Assembly: GCA_001599815.1 (NCBI GenBank)
Contig: BCIA01000002.1
Location: 1,929,831-1,993,830, forward strand
DNA: 64,000 nt
Reading direction: 5' to 3'
Source of the DNA: Furcasterigmium furcatum
Taxonomy: Eukaryota; Ascomycota; Sordariomycetes; Glomerellales; Plectosphaerellaceae
The first letter of the stretch is position 1. Each line of letters begins with the position of its first letter. Position numbers and translations under genes: made by a program. Under the pieces are notes generated by a model. The model searched no databases and was not told the origin of the DNA. It was given only the letters and a program-made list of their open reading frames with translations. Shown here one piece after another: positions 1 to 11,053 of the stretch.

Positions 1-1955
1 CTCAGCACCGTTGCCGCGGCGCCGAGGACCTCCGGCCCGCGGACGGAGTGCGCGAAGAAGACGCCCAAGACAGCGCCGAACAGGAGGATCAGGACGGACA
101 GGAAACCAAGGGAGATCCACAGCTGCGAGACGCGGTACCGCAGCATGAGATGGCTGCTCTGCACCTGCGCCGTGGCATTCCTCTCCATGGTCCAGAAGCC
201 CCTCTCCTGTGCCTCGCTCGGGTCAAAGTCGCTCAGGGTTAGGTACGTGTTGAGAAGCTGCGCGAGGCGGCGGCTGAAGCTGGCCTCGTCAATATCATCC
301 AGCATGTTTTCTTGCCTGGCCGCCGACGGCGACGACTTGGTCACGGTCATGTCGTGGAGATACTGCAGCACCGTGTCGGCGATGCCGGCGCCGGCCATGG
401 TCGAGGCCGGCAGCTGCTGGCTTACCCATTTCATGACGAGCGGGAAGGAGAGCGGCGTGATGTCCTCTGGAGGCCGGGCCTGGCGGGAAGGCCGCAGCGC
501 AGTCGCCGTGCAGTTCTGGCGGGCGGTCCCCGGGGAGCGCTCGCAATGGATGACGCTTTCAACGTATCTCTGCTTGATGCCGCAGTAGGCCGTGAAGGCG
601 TTGCCGGGATTCATCCCGTAGCCCGTCAGCGATGCCTGAAAGAGGAGGTTTGTCGGCCCGACCTCGATGCCCGTCTCGTTCACGAGCAACGCCGGGCTTC
701 CGAGGGCGCTCTCCAACTTGTAATCCACCTTGCTTTCTTCCTGCCCTTCAAACCCCGGTCTCCGCGGCATCGTGACACCTCGCGCCCGGCGCAGTTCCGT
801 CTCGTTCAGCCAGTAAGCGTCCACGAATCGGTCAATGGCGATACTCCAGGCCGGTCCCCGACCGTTGCTCGAAGAGCCCGTGTAGTTTTGGCTCTGCCAT
901 GTGCCGTTGCCAATGTCCGTTGACTCCGGCGGGTAATAGCCACCGACGCCCGTCCAGCCCCAGTGAACATCGATGCTCTCCCTGGTTCCCCTGTTTATGG
1001 AAAGGTTGGTACACTGGAACTCCATCTGTGCCGTCTCGACGTGAAGCGTGGCGTTGCCGAAGGGCACGTTGGTGATGGGAACGCCAGCCAGAGATGACCA
1101 CCTCTCCCGGTCATTCGTCCAGGTGACGTTCTTCCAGCCGTCACCGTCGTCGCCATTCTCGTTCTTCGCTCGCAGGAAGGGTATCTTGACATTTCCCCAG
1201 AGGTCCATGGTGTCCTGCTGTAGGTCTTCCGGGATCTGCAGCAACGTGTTGAACAAGGTGCCGATGTACCTGAAGGTCATATCTCTCCTGTTCATGGAGG
1301 AGCCCCCGGGATCATCTAGACCTGCCAGAAACGTCTTCTGCGTGAAGTCCTGATACCGGACCTCTGCGTCCGCGAAGGAAGGCTCCAGGCGCGTGTCAAG
1401 AATGCGGAAGAGGGACTGGGAGCCCAGAGGCGAGAACGCCCACGCGAGGATGAGCGCGAGGCCCAAAACGTTGATTGATCGATAATCAAGGTGAGTAATG
1501 ATCGTGCCTCCGACGGTGCGGCTGCCCAGCATCTGCTCCAGCGCGCCCACCGTCGAGCCCCGTTCGAGGCTCCAACGCGACGCCTGGTACAGCGTGTGGC
1601 CGAGGATGGCCGCGAAGAGCATCGGGAAGAGGGTTGCCAGGACCGAGATTGCGTTGACGTATCGGCCGAGTTCGGCTTCAGGGGCCTCGCGGCCGTCCAG
1701 GCAGTACAGGACGATCAGCAAGGCCAGGAGACCTAGTGGCACAATGACACACATGACGTCTGCTATCAGATCAGACAAAGTCCACGAACGACCCTCGAAG
1801 AAGGCTTTTGAGGGACGGCTTGCGCGCTCGGGGTTCTGATGAGACGTTGTCGGCGAGATGTCTCGTGCGTCCATGTGCGATGCGAATTTACCGTCATGAG
1901 CAGCACCCGGGTCGTAGGACGACGACCCGTCCTGTCGCGCCAGTGCGTAGGCCAT
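1..1955 (-). CDS. DUF3176-like fungal membrane protein, 3' end cut by window edge
   Basis: One uninterrupted reverse-strand frame runs from ATG at 1955 to the window edge, at least 651 codons with no stop, so the C-terminus lies to the left. The N-terminal region reads FFEGRSWTLSDLIADV followed by a hydrophobic segment, a second hydrophobic segment around VNAISVLATLFPMLFAAI, then a third near INVLGLALILAWAFSPLG. A long region with several NxT/NxS sequons follows, then another TM segment (LWISLGFLSVLILLFG) close to the edge. TM hairpins around a large glycosylatable loop match fungal proteins carrying DUF3176, often labelled 'formylmethionine deformylase-like' although no deformylase motif is present. 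Function is unknown; a plasma-membrane or endomembrane location is inferred. The start at 1955 (MAYALARQDG) is the first ATG of this frame upstream of the conserved region, but the frame stays open further upstream, so a 5' exon is possible. Confidence 0.75.
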   Translation of the reverse strand, partial: MAYALARQDGSSSYDPGAAHDGKFASHMDARDISPTTSHQNPERASRPSKAFFEGRSWTLSDLIADVMCVIVPLGLLALLIVLYCLDGREAPEAELGRYVNAISVLATLFPMLFAAILGHTLYQASRWSLERGSTVGALEQMLGSRTVGGTIITHLDYRSINVLGLALILAWAFSPLGSQSLFRILDTRLEPSFADAEVRYQDFTQKTFLAGLDDPGGSSMNRRDMTFRYIGTLFNTLLQIPEDLQQDTMDLWGNVKIPFLRAKNENGDDGDGWKNVTWTNDRERWSSLAGVPITNVPFGNATLHVETAQMEFQCTNLSINRGTRESIDVHWGWTGVGGYYPPESTDIGNGTWQSQNYTGSSSNGRGPAWSIAIDRFVDAYWLNETELRRARGVTMPRRPGFEGQEESKVDYKLESALGSPALLVNETGIEVGPTNLLFQASLTGYGMNPGNAFTAYCGIKQRYVESVIHCERSPGTARQNCTATALRPSRQARPPEDITPLSFPLVMKWVSQQLPASTMAGAGIADTVLQYLHDMTVTKSSPSAARQENMLDDIDEASFSRRLAQLLNTYLTLSDFDPSEAQERGFWTMERNATAQVQSSHLMLRYRVSQLWISLGFLSVLILLFGAVLGVFFAHSVRGPEVLGAAATVL

Positions 1956-2535
1956 GATCGCAGCGGGTAGAGGCGATGGTACTTCCGTGGTTGATCGTGG
2001 ACATCGGTCGCTGCGCGCGCCGGGGTCTGGTGCGAGTCGGCCAGGTGGAATTCCTGGGACGGTGGTGACGGAACTGTGAGCGAGATGGATGAAGAAGGGA
2101 AAACGAGAGACATCGAGCTCTGTCCTGCTGGCATCCTTGCTCTTGCTCTGGAACGCTTGGCAAAAATCTCACCTTCTGATGTCACATTTGGCCCCCAATC
2201 ACGTGGGGTCCAAAGCCAAAGGGGATATGACGGTACGGTTAAACACTAGTTACAGGAAGGGGATATCCAATATGTAGAGTCGTTTTATCACTCAGGGGGT
2301 TCCGCTTACTTTCGGTAGTACCTTACATGCCGGTGTAGGCTCCTGAGTGCCGGAGTGGCTGGAACGGGGCTGACTATCACGAGAGTCTAGCACCATATCA
2401 CCTCATTTGACAAGCAGACAAACGCTGACACGAATCCATAACCCATATATCAAACGCTATGTGCAGAAGAGAATCATACAACACCCAAACCCCACAAGGC
2501 ACGCTCAACCCGCTGTTCGCCAGACATCCCCCGCG
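1956..2535. other. Intergenic region, no gene seen
   Basis: This is the 5' side of the membrane-protein gene and the 3' side of the LRR gene. Short overlapping reading frames (for example 1894-2172 and 2089-2277) have no recognisable content. The region should hold the promoter of the gene at 1-1955 and the terminator of the gene at 2536-5958. Confidence 0.5.
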
Positions 2536-5500
2536 CTAATCAACATCGTCCTCGTCATCGGACATCCCGCCGGCCATGTCGCCATGGCTCTCCTTCCACT
2601 TGGCCATCTCCGCGACGGGCACCCGCCCCCTGAGCCACCGCAGCGTCGCGTCAGTCCCGCGCTCGAGCACGCTGAACCGCGGCACCCGGAACCTGTTCCC
2701 GCTGACCTCCAGCCGCTTGAGCCCGCCGTTGCCGCCCAGCAGCCCGATCTTGGGGTTCAGGTGCGTGATGTCGTTGTACCCCGCGTCGACGACCTGCATG
2801 CCCTTGATCGTCTCGGGGTCGAGCTCCTCGAGGTGGTTGTTCGCGGCGAGGAGGACCACGAGCGCCGGGTACGCCGTGCGCAGGTCTGCCGGGAGCGTGG
2901 TGATGCGGTTCATCGAGACGTCCATCTTCTCGAGGTTCGGGGCCTTGAGGTGCGCGGTGAGTGGGGCCAGGCTCGTGATGTGGTTGTTCACGAGGTTGAG
3001 CTCCTTCAGCGCTGGCAGGTCCAGCTCGGTGGAGAGGTAGGTCTCGCCGACGAGCTTGTTGTGCGCGAGCGAGAGGGCGGAGAGCGTCTCGGCGAAGAAT
3101 GAGAGCGATTCCGGCAGGATCGTGAAGAGGTTGTGGTGCAGCTGGACCTCGTAGACCTTGGTGGCGGCGGCGATCTTGGAGCACACGACCGGGTGCAGAG
3201 ACGAAGACTGCGTGTTGGAGCGGTCCAGGAGACCTCCCTGCTTGAGTGGCCAGGTCTGGCTCGAGAGCGTGTGCGACCTGGATCTCGCAGGCGAGTGAGG
3301 TGCCGACGTCGGAGGAGTGGCGAAGTCGTCCATGTCCGAACGGCTGTCGCCATCTTGGTCATCCATCGGAGCAGGCTTCGTCTCGGCCACCTTGACCTCG
3401 CTGGCCACGTCGTCATATGGCGGAGGCGGCTCTAGCCTCGCTGACAAGGCGTCTTTCAGCTCTTCAGTTGTAATCGAGACGAACTTCTTGTCCCGCAACG
3501 GGTTGCCGCTGAGCCGAATCATGGTGAGGTTGTCCATTCTCGCAATCTCCGGTGGGATGACCCGGATATCATTGGAAGTGAAGTCAACATGGCGCAGCTT
3601 CTCCAGGCTCAGGAAGCCTTCCGGGAATTCGGCGATGCTGTTCTCATCGGCATTGAGGGTGATCAAACCCGGCCATGAGGTGACATCAGGTAGCTCCTTC
3701 ATTCGGTTCATGCTCATGGTGAACTGGAACAGCATCGGCAACGAGATGGTGGTCCCAGGCGCTACAACATGAGTGATCTGGTTGCAAGAGATGTCGAGGG
3801 TCTGCAGCTTGGGCAGAACGTCCACCCCTTGCTCGATGAGCGTGCCCGAGAGCTGGTTCTTCTGGGCCTGGAGCTCGTTCAGGGGCATCTTGGCGAGGGC
3901 CGTAAATGGCAGCACCTCGAGGCTGTTTTCGCTGATATTCAAGATGCGCAGCCGATCCAGGTTGCCAATGTTGACTGGTAAGAAGGAAATATTGTTGCCA
4001 TGTAGGTCGAGGATTTCGAGGTTCCGGAGATTGGAGAAGCACGGGTCAAGCGGCCCGTAGAATAAGTTGTTGGCCACCTTAAGATCCCTGAGCGTGGTGA
4101 TCTGGGAGATGGGCTCCAGGCAGTTGTTCGCGAGACGGTTTGAAGACTACGGCAGTATTAGCACCGACTAGAAAGCAACACGGCTCAGTCAGAAACTCAC
4201 CAAGTTCAAGGTCGTCAGCTGAGGGAGCTGCCTCAGACCCATGGGCACGGCGATGAGGAGATTTCCGTGCAGGTCCAGGTTCTCCAGCCCCCCGAAGATG
4301 TTCCCGGCGCTCTCCTCGTCCTCTGCCAGCTGCTCGAGAGGTACGTCCGGGAAGATGCTGTCATCGATCGATTCCAGCTCATTGTCCGCGGCCACGAAGC
4401 GCGTCAGGTCAACGCTCTCAGCCCAGCTCCCATCGTATGTCCCCATCGATTCCGAGTCGTACATCTTCAAGACCTCTGGCGGTATGCTCTTGAACCCCAG
4501 TGCCGCAATGTTAAGCCGCCCGGATGACCTCGCATCGCCGAGCCTCTGCTGAAGGATCTTCTTCGCCGAGTCCTCGCTCCGTTTCGTGTTGAACGGGTCA
4601 AGACCAAAGTCGAAGCTGTCGTCCTGAGGGACTATTGGTGACTTTGGTGGCAGCCGCCGCCTGGCTGGTGACTCTGATGGCTCAGCTGCTGGCTCGACAT
4701 CGATGGTCAGCTCCTCAGTCGCCTGCCGTGCTGCCGCCGCCCGCTTGGCCGCCTTTGCCTTTGCGATCTGCTCCCGGAGCGCAATAGACGCCTTGAGATG
4801 TGGTGCCTCCTTGGCCTCGGAGCCATCGTCCCCGGATGATGTGGAAACAGGCGGGGGGNTGTTTGCAGGCCTCGTAGGCTTGGTTCCTGAGGGTGTCCGC
4901 GCCGCGGGTTTGGCTGATGTGCGTGGTGCCACAGGCGTCGCCGGTTTCTCCAAGTTTGCAAGAGAAGGCTTCTTGAACAGCCCCTGAACCGAAGCCCTTG
5001 GCTTGAGGGGCCGAGCTGAGACCGTTTTCGAGCCAGTTTTCGAGGGTGTGGCGACACCGCTGTTGGGCGGCTGGGATATGGTCGACGCGGAAAATTGGCC
5101 AGCCCCCAGGCGAGGAGTGGCTTTGAGATTCGGCGTCCGTAGACTCGCAATGCCAGATGTACGGCGGGATGGCGTGCCATGGATCGTATCCAGGGGCGTC
5201 CTGAACGAGTTTGTCGACGCTCGGAAGTTTGGCAGACCACAATCGTCATGGCCTGAGGAGCTGGAGCCGGGACGACTGATTCGACCCTGAGAAGGCGGCC
5301 GCATGGATCCGTCTGAGGTATAGCTCGACCCAGGCCTGGAGTTGCTGCTCCCGGCTCTTGAGCGTGGTCTTTTCGTACCGTCCGGGTCGAAGAACGAGGA
5401 CGACTTCTTGCTCAGTGCTGGCGACGAGGGCAGCTGCGCCAGGGTCTCCATTGTCCTTTCGGACAGGGAGGGCCTCGGCCTGGACGATCTCGGGCGCAGA

Positions 5501-5958
5501 GTATCATAGCCACTGCCGTCTATCTCGAAGGGGAGCTTCTCCGAGAGCTCTGGAGATGTGCTCTCGGTGGAGGCCGTCTCGGTGGAGACTGTCGCGGAGG
5601 ACTGCGATCGTGTCAGGTCGAGGTCGGATGCCTGTCGAGAGAGCGGCTTGGGCTTTCTCAGGGCTGTCGCATGTTGGCTCGCGGGATTCGGCGGTCGCGG
5701 GCCAGGGAGGCTCCGTCGTGGTATCGGCCGGGCGGGGGTAGCAGTCTTCTCGGTCTCGGTGGTCCTGGTCGTCGCTTTCGGCAGCTGGTCTCGTGATGCG
5801 GCTGTTCTCAGCCGTGGCTTCGGGACCTGGGAGGTCAAACTCTCGCGCGAAGGAGCAGTCTTCAAGGAAGAGACCGAAGGTGTTGATCGTAGAACGGGGA
5901 GACGAGAGAGACGAGGAATACCGGTGCCACGGCTGGACCCCGTTTGCTTCTCGTCCAT
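2536..5958 (-). CDS. Large leucine-rich-repeat protein with disordered N-terminal half
   Basis: Exons are 5958-4201 and 4146-2536. The intron (4200-4147) has donor GTGAGT and acceptor CCGTAG and joins two LRR halves exactly (TLNL + SSNRLANN). The product is about 1122 aa. Residues 1 to about 380 are rich in Ser, Pro, Thr and Arg (many SR and RPGSS motifs), look disordered, and suggest phosphorylation. From about residue 490, LxxLxLxxNxL-type repeats continue almost to the C-terminus, broken by an acidic/Ser-Pro insert around the DDQDGDSRSDMDDF motif. The repeats resemble the LRRC40/plant intracellular LRR type, so a scaffold or small-GTPase-signalling role is inferred only. No signal peptide or TM segment is seen. 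A longer frame begins at 6003 with TTG; the first in-frame ATG is MDEKQTG at 5958. One base (4859) is N, leaving one codon in the linker undetermined. Confidence 0.88.
4859..4859. other. Ambiguous base (N) inside the LRR gene
   Basis: A single n follows a run of g's in the Ser/Pro-rich linker of the LRR gene. The reading frame on both sides agrees, so the length is probably right and only one residue is undefined. Confidence 0.95.
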
Positions 5959-6585
5959 GCTGGCAGCGAACGCGTCAGACAGCAGCGCAAGGGGCTTGGA
6001 CAAGCATGTGGTGGGTGTTCGACTGTTCGATAATAATGCGTGTGTCTAATGTTCCGGCGCGCACAGATCTGGGACGACGTCCGGGCGCGGTTCGGCAGAT
6101 GCTGACAAGGTCGTGGGTGTTTGTTTTAGTGCGGGGAGCGGCCGAAGGTGAAGCCGTTGCCGGGCAACTATCCGCGCTTGGGACGGGAAAGTCGAGTAGT
6201 TCCCGTTCGTTCACCAACTCTGACGCCAACCTTTGACGATGTTGAAGGTCTGTCGGACGAAGAACTCGTGGAAAGGAGGAGGGAAAGGAAACTGTGATAT
6301 TACTGGGGAAGGGATCTTCGCTTCGCATCACTACCGGTGGCGATAACTGAAGCAATTTCACGGCCCCTGTCCGATGCAACCTCGCCCGCCAGTTCTTTAT
6401 GAATCAGGGGCCCTGAAACGCCGCCTCCCGTGTTAAGTGCATATCGGCGCAGGGGTCCGTCCTGATAGGCGCAGTCGACTCCCTGTAAGTGCTCTTCCAG
6501 ATTTGATTCAGGTCACCTCTGCTTTTGGTACAGGCCTTCAGTGGCAATTGGAACTCTCCGCTGGCATCCATGATCCATGCCCGGT
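5959..6585. other. Intergenic region: LRR-gene promoter and decarboxylase-gene 3' side
   Basis: The two neighbours are transcribed in the same direction (minus). This interval must hold the 5' region of the LRR gene and the terminator of the decarboxylase-like gene. Reading frames here lack recognisable protein content. Confidence 0.45.
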
Positions 6586-8443
6586 CTAGATGCTCGTGAT
6601 GACAACCTCGATCAGCGCGCTGCGCTTCTCCTCCCTCACCACCCTGACAGCCTCGGCAATAACCTCATCAACACCCTCAACGCCCTCCACGACCCTCCAC
6701 CACGCGTCTCCCGATCCCTCGGCAATCTTGCCGAACGAAGGCGACGGCGACAGACTGACCCCCATGCCCTCCGCCAGCGTCCCCGAGAGGCCCTTCTGGC
6801 TGATGACGTCCTTGACCTCGGGGTGAATCCTCAGACACGCGTTCTTGGGACTCGCCCACCCGCCGTTGTTCCACACGATGGTCAGGAACGGGCACTCGTA
6901 CTTCTTCGCCATCCAGTACGCGCTCCCCGGCACGCCGAAGAGCCACGTCCCGTCCCCGGTGAAGGCGACGACGAGATCATCGCGCCCCTCCTCCCGGAGC
7001 GCAAGGGACGCGCCCACCGCAGCCCCGGAGTACCACCCGAGGGCGCCGCCGCCGCTCCCGATCAGCGTCAGCGCCTTCTCGTGGCGGAGGTGGTCCGCCA
7101 CGTTGCCCAGGTTCGTCGTGCTCTCGTTGAGGCCCACGACGTTGATGTCCCTGGTCGCCTGCCTGAGGCGGGACATGAAGAACGGCACCGTGACCTTGCC
7201 GTCCGGAGAGGGCTCCTCCACCTTGCGCAGCCGCTGGGTCCTCTCGTCGAACCGTGACTGTAGGCGTTGTGTCCTCGCTTCGATTCTTGCCTTGCTCTCT
7301 GTCGCGGAGAAGACCGTGCTGTTCCTGATGTGCTGTGCCAGCTGATCCAGGGCGACGCCCGAGTCGCACATCCACCTCCTCTCGCAGGGGAGCGTCCACA
7401 GGGTCGTCGTAGTCTTGAGGGGGTCGCTGTCGAGGTGGAAGATCCTGGCGTCAGGGTGAGGGTTCGACTGGGCCGGGATCCAGGGGACGTCCGCGTCGAT
7501 GACGACGACGACGTCCGCCTCGGCGAGCGCGGGCAGCTGCCCGCCGCCGTTCCACTGGTGGCCCTGGTGCAGGAAGCTGGTCGTCGGGAAGTTGCTGAAG
7601 ATGGGCGCGTTCTCGTGCACCGGGATGGCCAGCAGCTCCGCCAGGGAGCGCAGCGCCTCGAAGCCCGCCGCGGAGCGGCCGGCGTAGCTCGTCACGATCA
7701 GGGGCTTCTCCGCACGGATCAGGACGTCGGAGAGGTACTCGATGGCGGCGGGGGAGAGGCCGACCTGCTCGAGGGGCGAGGTCTTCTCGTACGTCTGGGA
7801 CGGTTTCGCCGAGCCGGACGCCGAGGGGTGTGCTGTCTCAGCCTCGAGCGTCTCGCGAGAAGCAATGAGGTAGGACGGCCCCTGCGGCGTGGACATGGAG
7901 AACTGCAGCGCCCTCAGGACGATCTGCACGGCGTTGTGAGGCGAGCGGATCTCGTGCTCGTACTTCATGTACTGCCTCACGATGGCGCGCTGGTCCGGCA
8001 CGTCCTGGATCCAGTGGATGTACCTGGGGATGAGTTAGAAGAGGTGTCATGTCTCATGCCGGGCGGCAGGGGACTCACTCGTTCCGGCTGCCTGGCAGCT
8101 CGCCCTCCATTGTCATAGGGACTGTTCCAGCGAGTATCATGACGGGGATGCGGCCCTTGCTGACGTTGTGGATGGCGCCGGCCAGCCCCTGAGTGCCGCA
8201 CTCGACGTGTACCAGGACGGCGGCAGGGCGGCCCGTGACCTGCGCGAACCCGGACGCCGCCGACAGGGCGTTCATCTCGTTCGGCGAGGTGATAACATTG
8301 AGTCTTGGGTGAGACTTGGAGGCAAAGGCCGAGAGGAAGGACGGGTGGTCGGATCCCAGGTTGATGAAGAGCTGGGTGATGCCGGCCGCCTCGAGGGCGT
8401 AGAGGATGGCTGATGCGCCCGAGATGGAGCCGGACGAGGCCAT
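6586..8443 (-). CDS. Thiamine-diphosphate-dependent decarboxylase (acetolactate synthase/benzoylformate decarboxylase-like)
   Basis: Exons are 8443-8079 and 8023-6586; the intron (8078-8024) starts GTGAGT and ends CCCCAG. The product is about 600 aa, normal for this superfamily. The N-terminal ThDP-binding domain has the cofactor-activating Glu at about residue 56 in SPNEMNALSAASG. A middle domain follows, then the C-terminal pyrophosphate domain with the diagnostic GDG..NN metal/ThDP motif (TGDGTWLFGVPG ... IVWNN). The family decarboxylates or carboligates 2-oxo acids; the substrate cannot be read from sequence. The N-terminal half diverges from true acetolactate synthase and no mitochondrial presequence is evident, so a catabolic role (benzoylformate decarboxylase or oxalyl-CoA-decarboxylase-like) is more likely than branched-chain amino-acid synthesis. 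It is divergent from an aldehyde dehydrogenase 0.77 kb away, which supports a 2-oxo acid to aldehyde to acid sequence. Confidence 0.87.
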
Positions 8444-9212
8444 TGTGGGATGGAAATGAGTGAAAAGTACAGGAGTTTACAGTCTTATTCCTGTTTACCA
8501 CACTGCAAGTCCTCGGGTGAGATATAGGAGGGTTGTGAGAGCCGAGGTGGTGGTTTTGATAAGGGAGACTTGGTGGGGAGTTGGAGAAGTTCAGCCCAAA
8601 GTTGGGGAAGAGTCAAAAAGGCTTTTGGGGATCACTAAAACCTCAAGACACAACTGATACCAAGAGACTCCTTGACAAACGCCCTCTATCTAACCGGCAT
8701 GACCTCGCGACTTCGGCTTTAGGAATCCCGCGACGATTCTATCACGAGGACACGAGTTAAATCCACAAACCCCATACACGGCTGCACCTCTCCCGACAGA
8801 CATCCGCGGCGGCACCATGTATCCGGGGCCGGCTTCATCCATCCGCTCCCTGAGTCCCCAGTTCTCCAGCACGTCGTCGAGCTTCCCCGCATCAGACAGC
8901 TCTGGGGATAACCCGGCAATGAAGCTCTCGTCGGAGAGGACCCCGCAGGTTCATCTGTCACGGCTCCTTGCCTGTCCATAAACGGTAAAAAGCTCGATGA
9001 GTTGAGCTGCCGTCAGACTTTACTTCTCACCAAGACTTGATTCTCGCCGGTGTCTTGACGAGTTTCTGACGAAGAACTGAAAGCTTCAGTCGGCCGAGAG
9101 TCCCGAAGAGTGAACCTCGTCCCTGATCAAAAGTCGCTTGCAGCTGTAAAGCGCAGTCTCTTCTTCATCTCTGACACTTATTCTGTCCAACTCGACTTGC
9201 AACTCCGCCAAA
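8444..9212. promoter_or_regulatory. Shared intergenic promoter region of decarboxylase-like and aldehyde dehydrogenase genes
   Basis: These 769 bp separate two divergently transcribed, functionally compatible enzymes. No intact ORF with recognisable content is present. The ALDH start has a good fungal context (GCCAAAATGG). The head-to-head layout suggests co-regulation, but no specific operator could be assigned. Confidence 0.55.
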
Positions 9213-10721
9213 ATGGGCTCCAAGGCCAACACCCTCTCGTCCCCCCAAGAACTCTTCATCAATGGCGAATACGGCCCTGCCCAGAACGGCTCTACCTTCT
9301 CCGTCGTCAACCCCATGACGGGGTCTGCCATCTACGACGCCTCAGCAGCCTCGGTCCCCGACTACGAGCGTGCCATCCAAGCAGCAGATGCCGCGTTTCC
9401 CTCGTGGTCGAGCACGCCCCCCTCGGCGAGGAGGCTGATATTCCTCCGCGCAGCCGACATCCTCGACACCTACCTCTCGCCAGACTCGGACTCCCTCGCC
9501 GCAGACATCCTCTCCTCCGAGGTCTCCGCCGTCAAGTCCTGGGTCACCCTCAACATCCGCGCCACGGCCGGCATCCTCCGCGAGACGGCAGGCCTCGTCA
9601 CACACATCAAGGGCGAGATCGTCCCCGCCGACCGCCCGGGCACGACGATCCTCGTCGAGCGGTGCGCCGTCGGCGTCGTCCTAGCCATCAGCCCCTGGAA
9701 CGCCCCCGTCAACCTCACCGCCAGGGCCATCGCCTGCCCCCTCATCTGCGGCAACACGGTCGTCCTCAAGCCCTCCGAGACGAGCCCCAAGTCGCAAGAC
9801 CTCGTGGTCAAGGCCCTCACCGCCGCTGGCCTGCCCGCGGGAGCGCTCAACTTCCTCCCGACGTCGCCGGCCGACGCGCCCGCCGTCACCGAGCACGCCG
9901 TCAAGCACCCCCTCGTGCGGCGCGTCAACTTCACCGGCAGCGACCGCGTCGGGCGCATCATCGCCGGCTGGGCCGCGTCGTGCCTGAAGCAGTGCGTCCT
10001 CGAGCTCGGCGGCAAGGCCCCCGTCCTGGTCCTCGACGACGCGAGCGTCCCCGACGCAGTCGAGGCCGTCGTCTTCGGCGCCCTCAGCAACTCCGGCCAG
10101 ATCTGTATGTCCACCGAGCGCGTCCTCGTGCACGCCTCGCTCGCGGACGAGTTCCGGGCCGCGCTGCTCGCGCGCGTCGCGCAGGTAAAAGTCGGCAACC
10201 ACCTGGAGGACCCCGACGTGTCCATGTCGGGGCTCTACTCGCCCGCGTCGGCGAGCCGCGTGTGCGCGCTGGTGCGGGACGCCGTGGCCGCGGGGGCGAA
10301 GCTGCTGGCAGGCGACGGGCAGGTGACGGGGCCGAACGGGACGGTGGTCGCGCCGCACGTGCTGGAGGGCGTCACGCCGGCCATGGACCTGTTCCAGAAG
10401 GAGAGCTTCGGGCCGCTGATCGCGCTGACGGTGTTCGGGAGCGACGACGAGGCGGTGGAGCTGGCGAACAACAGCGAGTTCTCGCTCTGCGCGAGCGTCT
10501 TCTCGCGGGACGTCATGCGCGCCCTGGACGTCGCGAGGCGGGTGAGGGCCGGGAGCTGTCATGTCAACGGGCCGACGGTGTACATCGAGGCGACCCTGCC
10601 CAACGGCGGCACGGGTGGCAGCAGCGGGTATGGGAGGTTCGGGGGCATGGCCGGCGTCGAGGAGTTTACGGAGAGGAAGATCATCAGCTTGGCGAAGCCG
10701 GGGATGAAGTACAACTTTTAG
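9213..10721 (+). CDS. Aldehyde dehydrogenase (salicylaldehyde/vanillin dehydrogenase-like)
   Basis: A single exon encodes 502 aa, the usual NAD(P)-dependent aldehyde dehydrogenase length. Visible signatures are the Rossmann/substrate region ISPWNAPVNL, KPSETSP, NFTGSDRVGR, the general base Glu at about residue 264 in LELGGKAPV, the catalytic Cys at about residue 298 in NSGQICMSTERV, and the C-terminal KESFGPL. Among ALDHs these stretches most resemble fungal and bacterial salicylaldehyde, vanillin and benzaldehyde dehydrogenases. It would oxidise an (aromatic) aldehyde to the acid in the cytosol. The head-to-head ThDP decarboxylase could supply the aldehyde. A 550-codon frame (9110-10762) overlaps in another phase but is Arg-rich and lacks family motifs, so it is a shadow. 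Confidence 0.93.
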   Translation: MGSKANTLSSPQELFINGEYGPAQNGSTFSVVNPMTGSAIYDASAASVPDYERAIQAADAAFPSWSSTPPSARRLIFLRAADILDTYLSPDSDSLAADILSSEVSAVKSWVTLNIRATAGILRETAGLVTHIKGEIVPADRPGTTILVERCAVGVVLAISPWNAPVNLTARAIACPLICGNTVVLKPSETSPKSQDLVVKALTAAGLPAGALNFLPTSPADAPAVTEHAVKHPLVRRVNFTGSDRVGRIIAGWAASCLKQCVLELGGKAPVLVLDDASVPDAVEAVVFGALSNSGQICMSTERVLVHASLADEFRAALLARVAQVKVGNHLEDPDVSMSGLYSPASASRVCALVRDAVAAGAKLLAGDGQVTGPNGTVVAPHVLEGVTPAMDLFQKESFGPLIALTVFGSDDEAVELANNSEFSLCASVFSRDVMRALDVARRVRAGSCHVNGPTVYIEATLPNGGTGGSSGYGRFGGMAGVEEFTERKIISLAKPGMKYNF

Positions 10722-11053
10722 GGAGCGGCTGCAAAGGGATCCTGGTTAGTACTAGCAAGTAGATTTATATCGCAGTAAATGTGAGTATGAGTAGGATCGA
10801 TAAGTCTGGTTTCAGGATGCACGGGAGATCGTCCATCCTGCCGATGTCACGATGCCGTGTTATTCCCTGGCGGTGTAAAAAGCGCCGGTCAACGGCCCAG
10901 GGGTGGCGTCTTCAGGGGCCAAGATGACGTTGCCCCAACGGTTCTAGCGGCCGCCGAAGATCGGTCCAGCGCTCCGATCCTTCAAGTCCGCTGCCCGTAA
11001 GGCTCCGGACTCCAACTTCGACATCGCATCAACCCCGAAGAACTGCCAACACG

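Noticed and set aside
7267..8118. 283-codon forward frame antisense to the ThDP enzyme
   Set aside because: Antisense shadow; the reverse strand carries intact ThDP motifs and a clean intron.
9110..10762. 550-codon forward frame overlapping the aldehyde dehydrogenase
   Set aside because: Arg/Pro-rich translation with no family motifs; it is an out-of-phase shadow of a GC-rich gene that carries all ALDH signatures.
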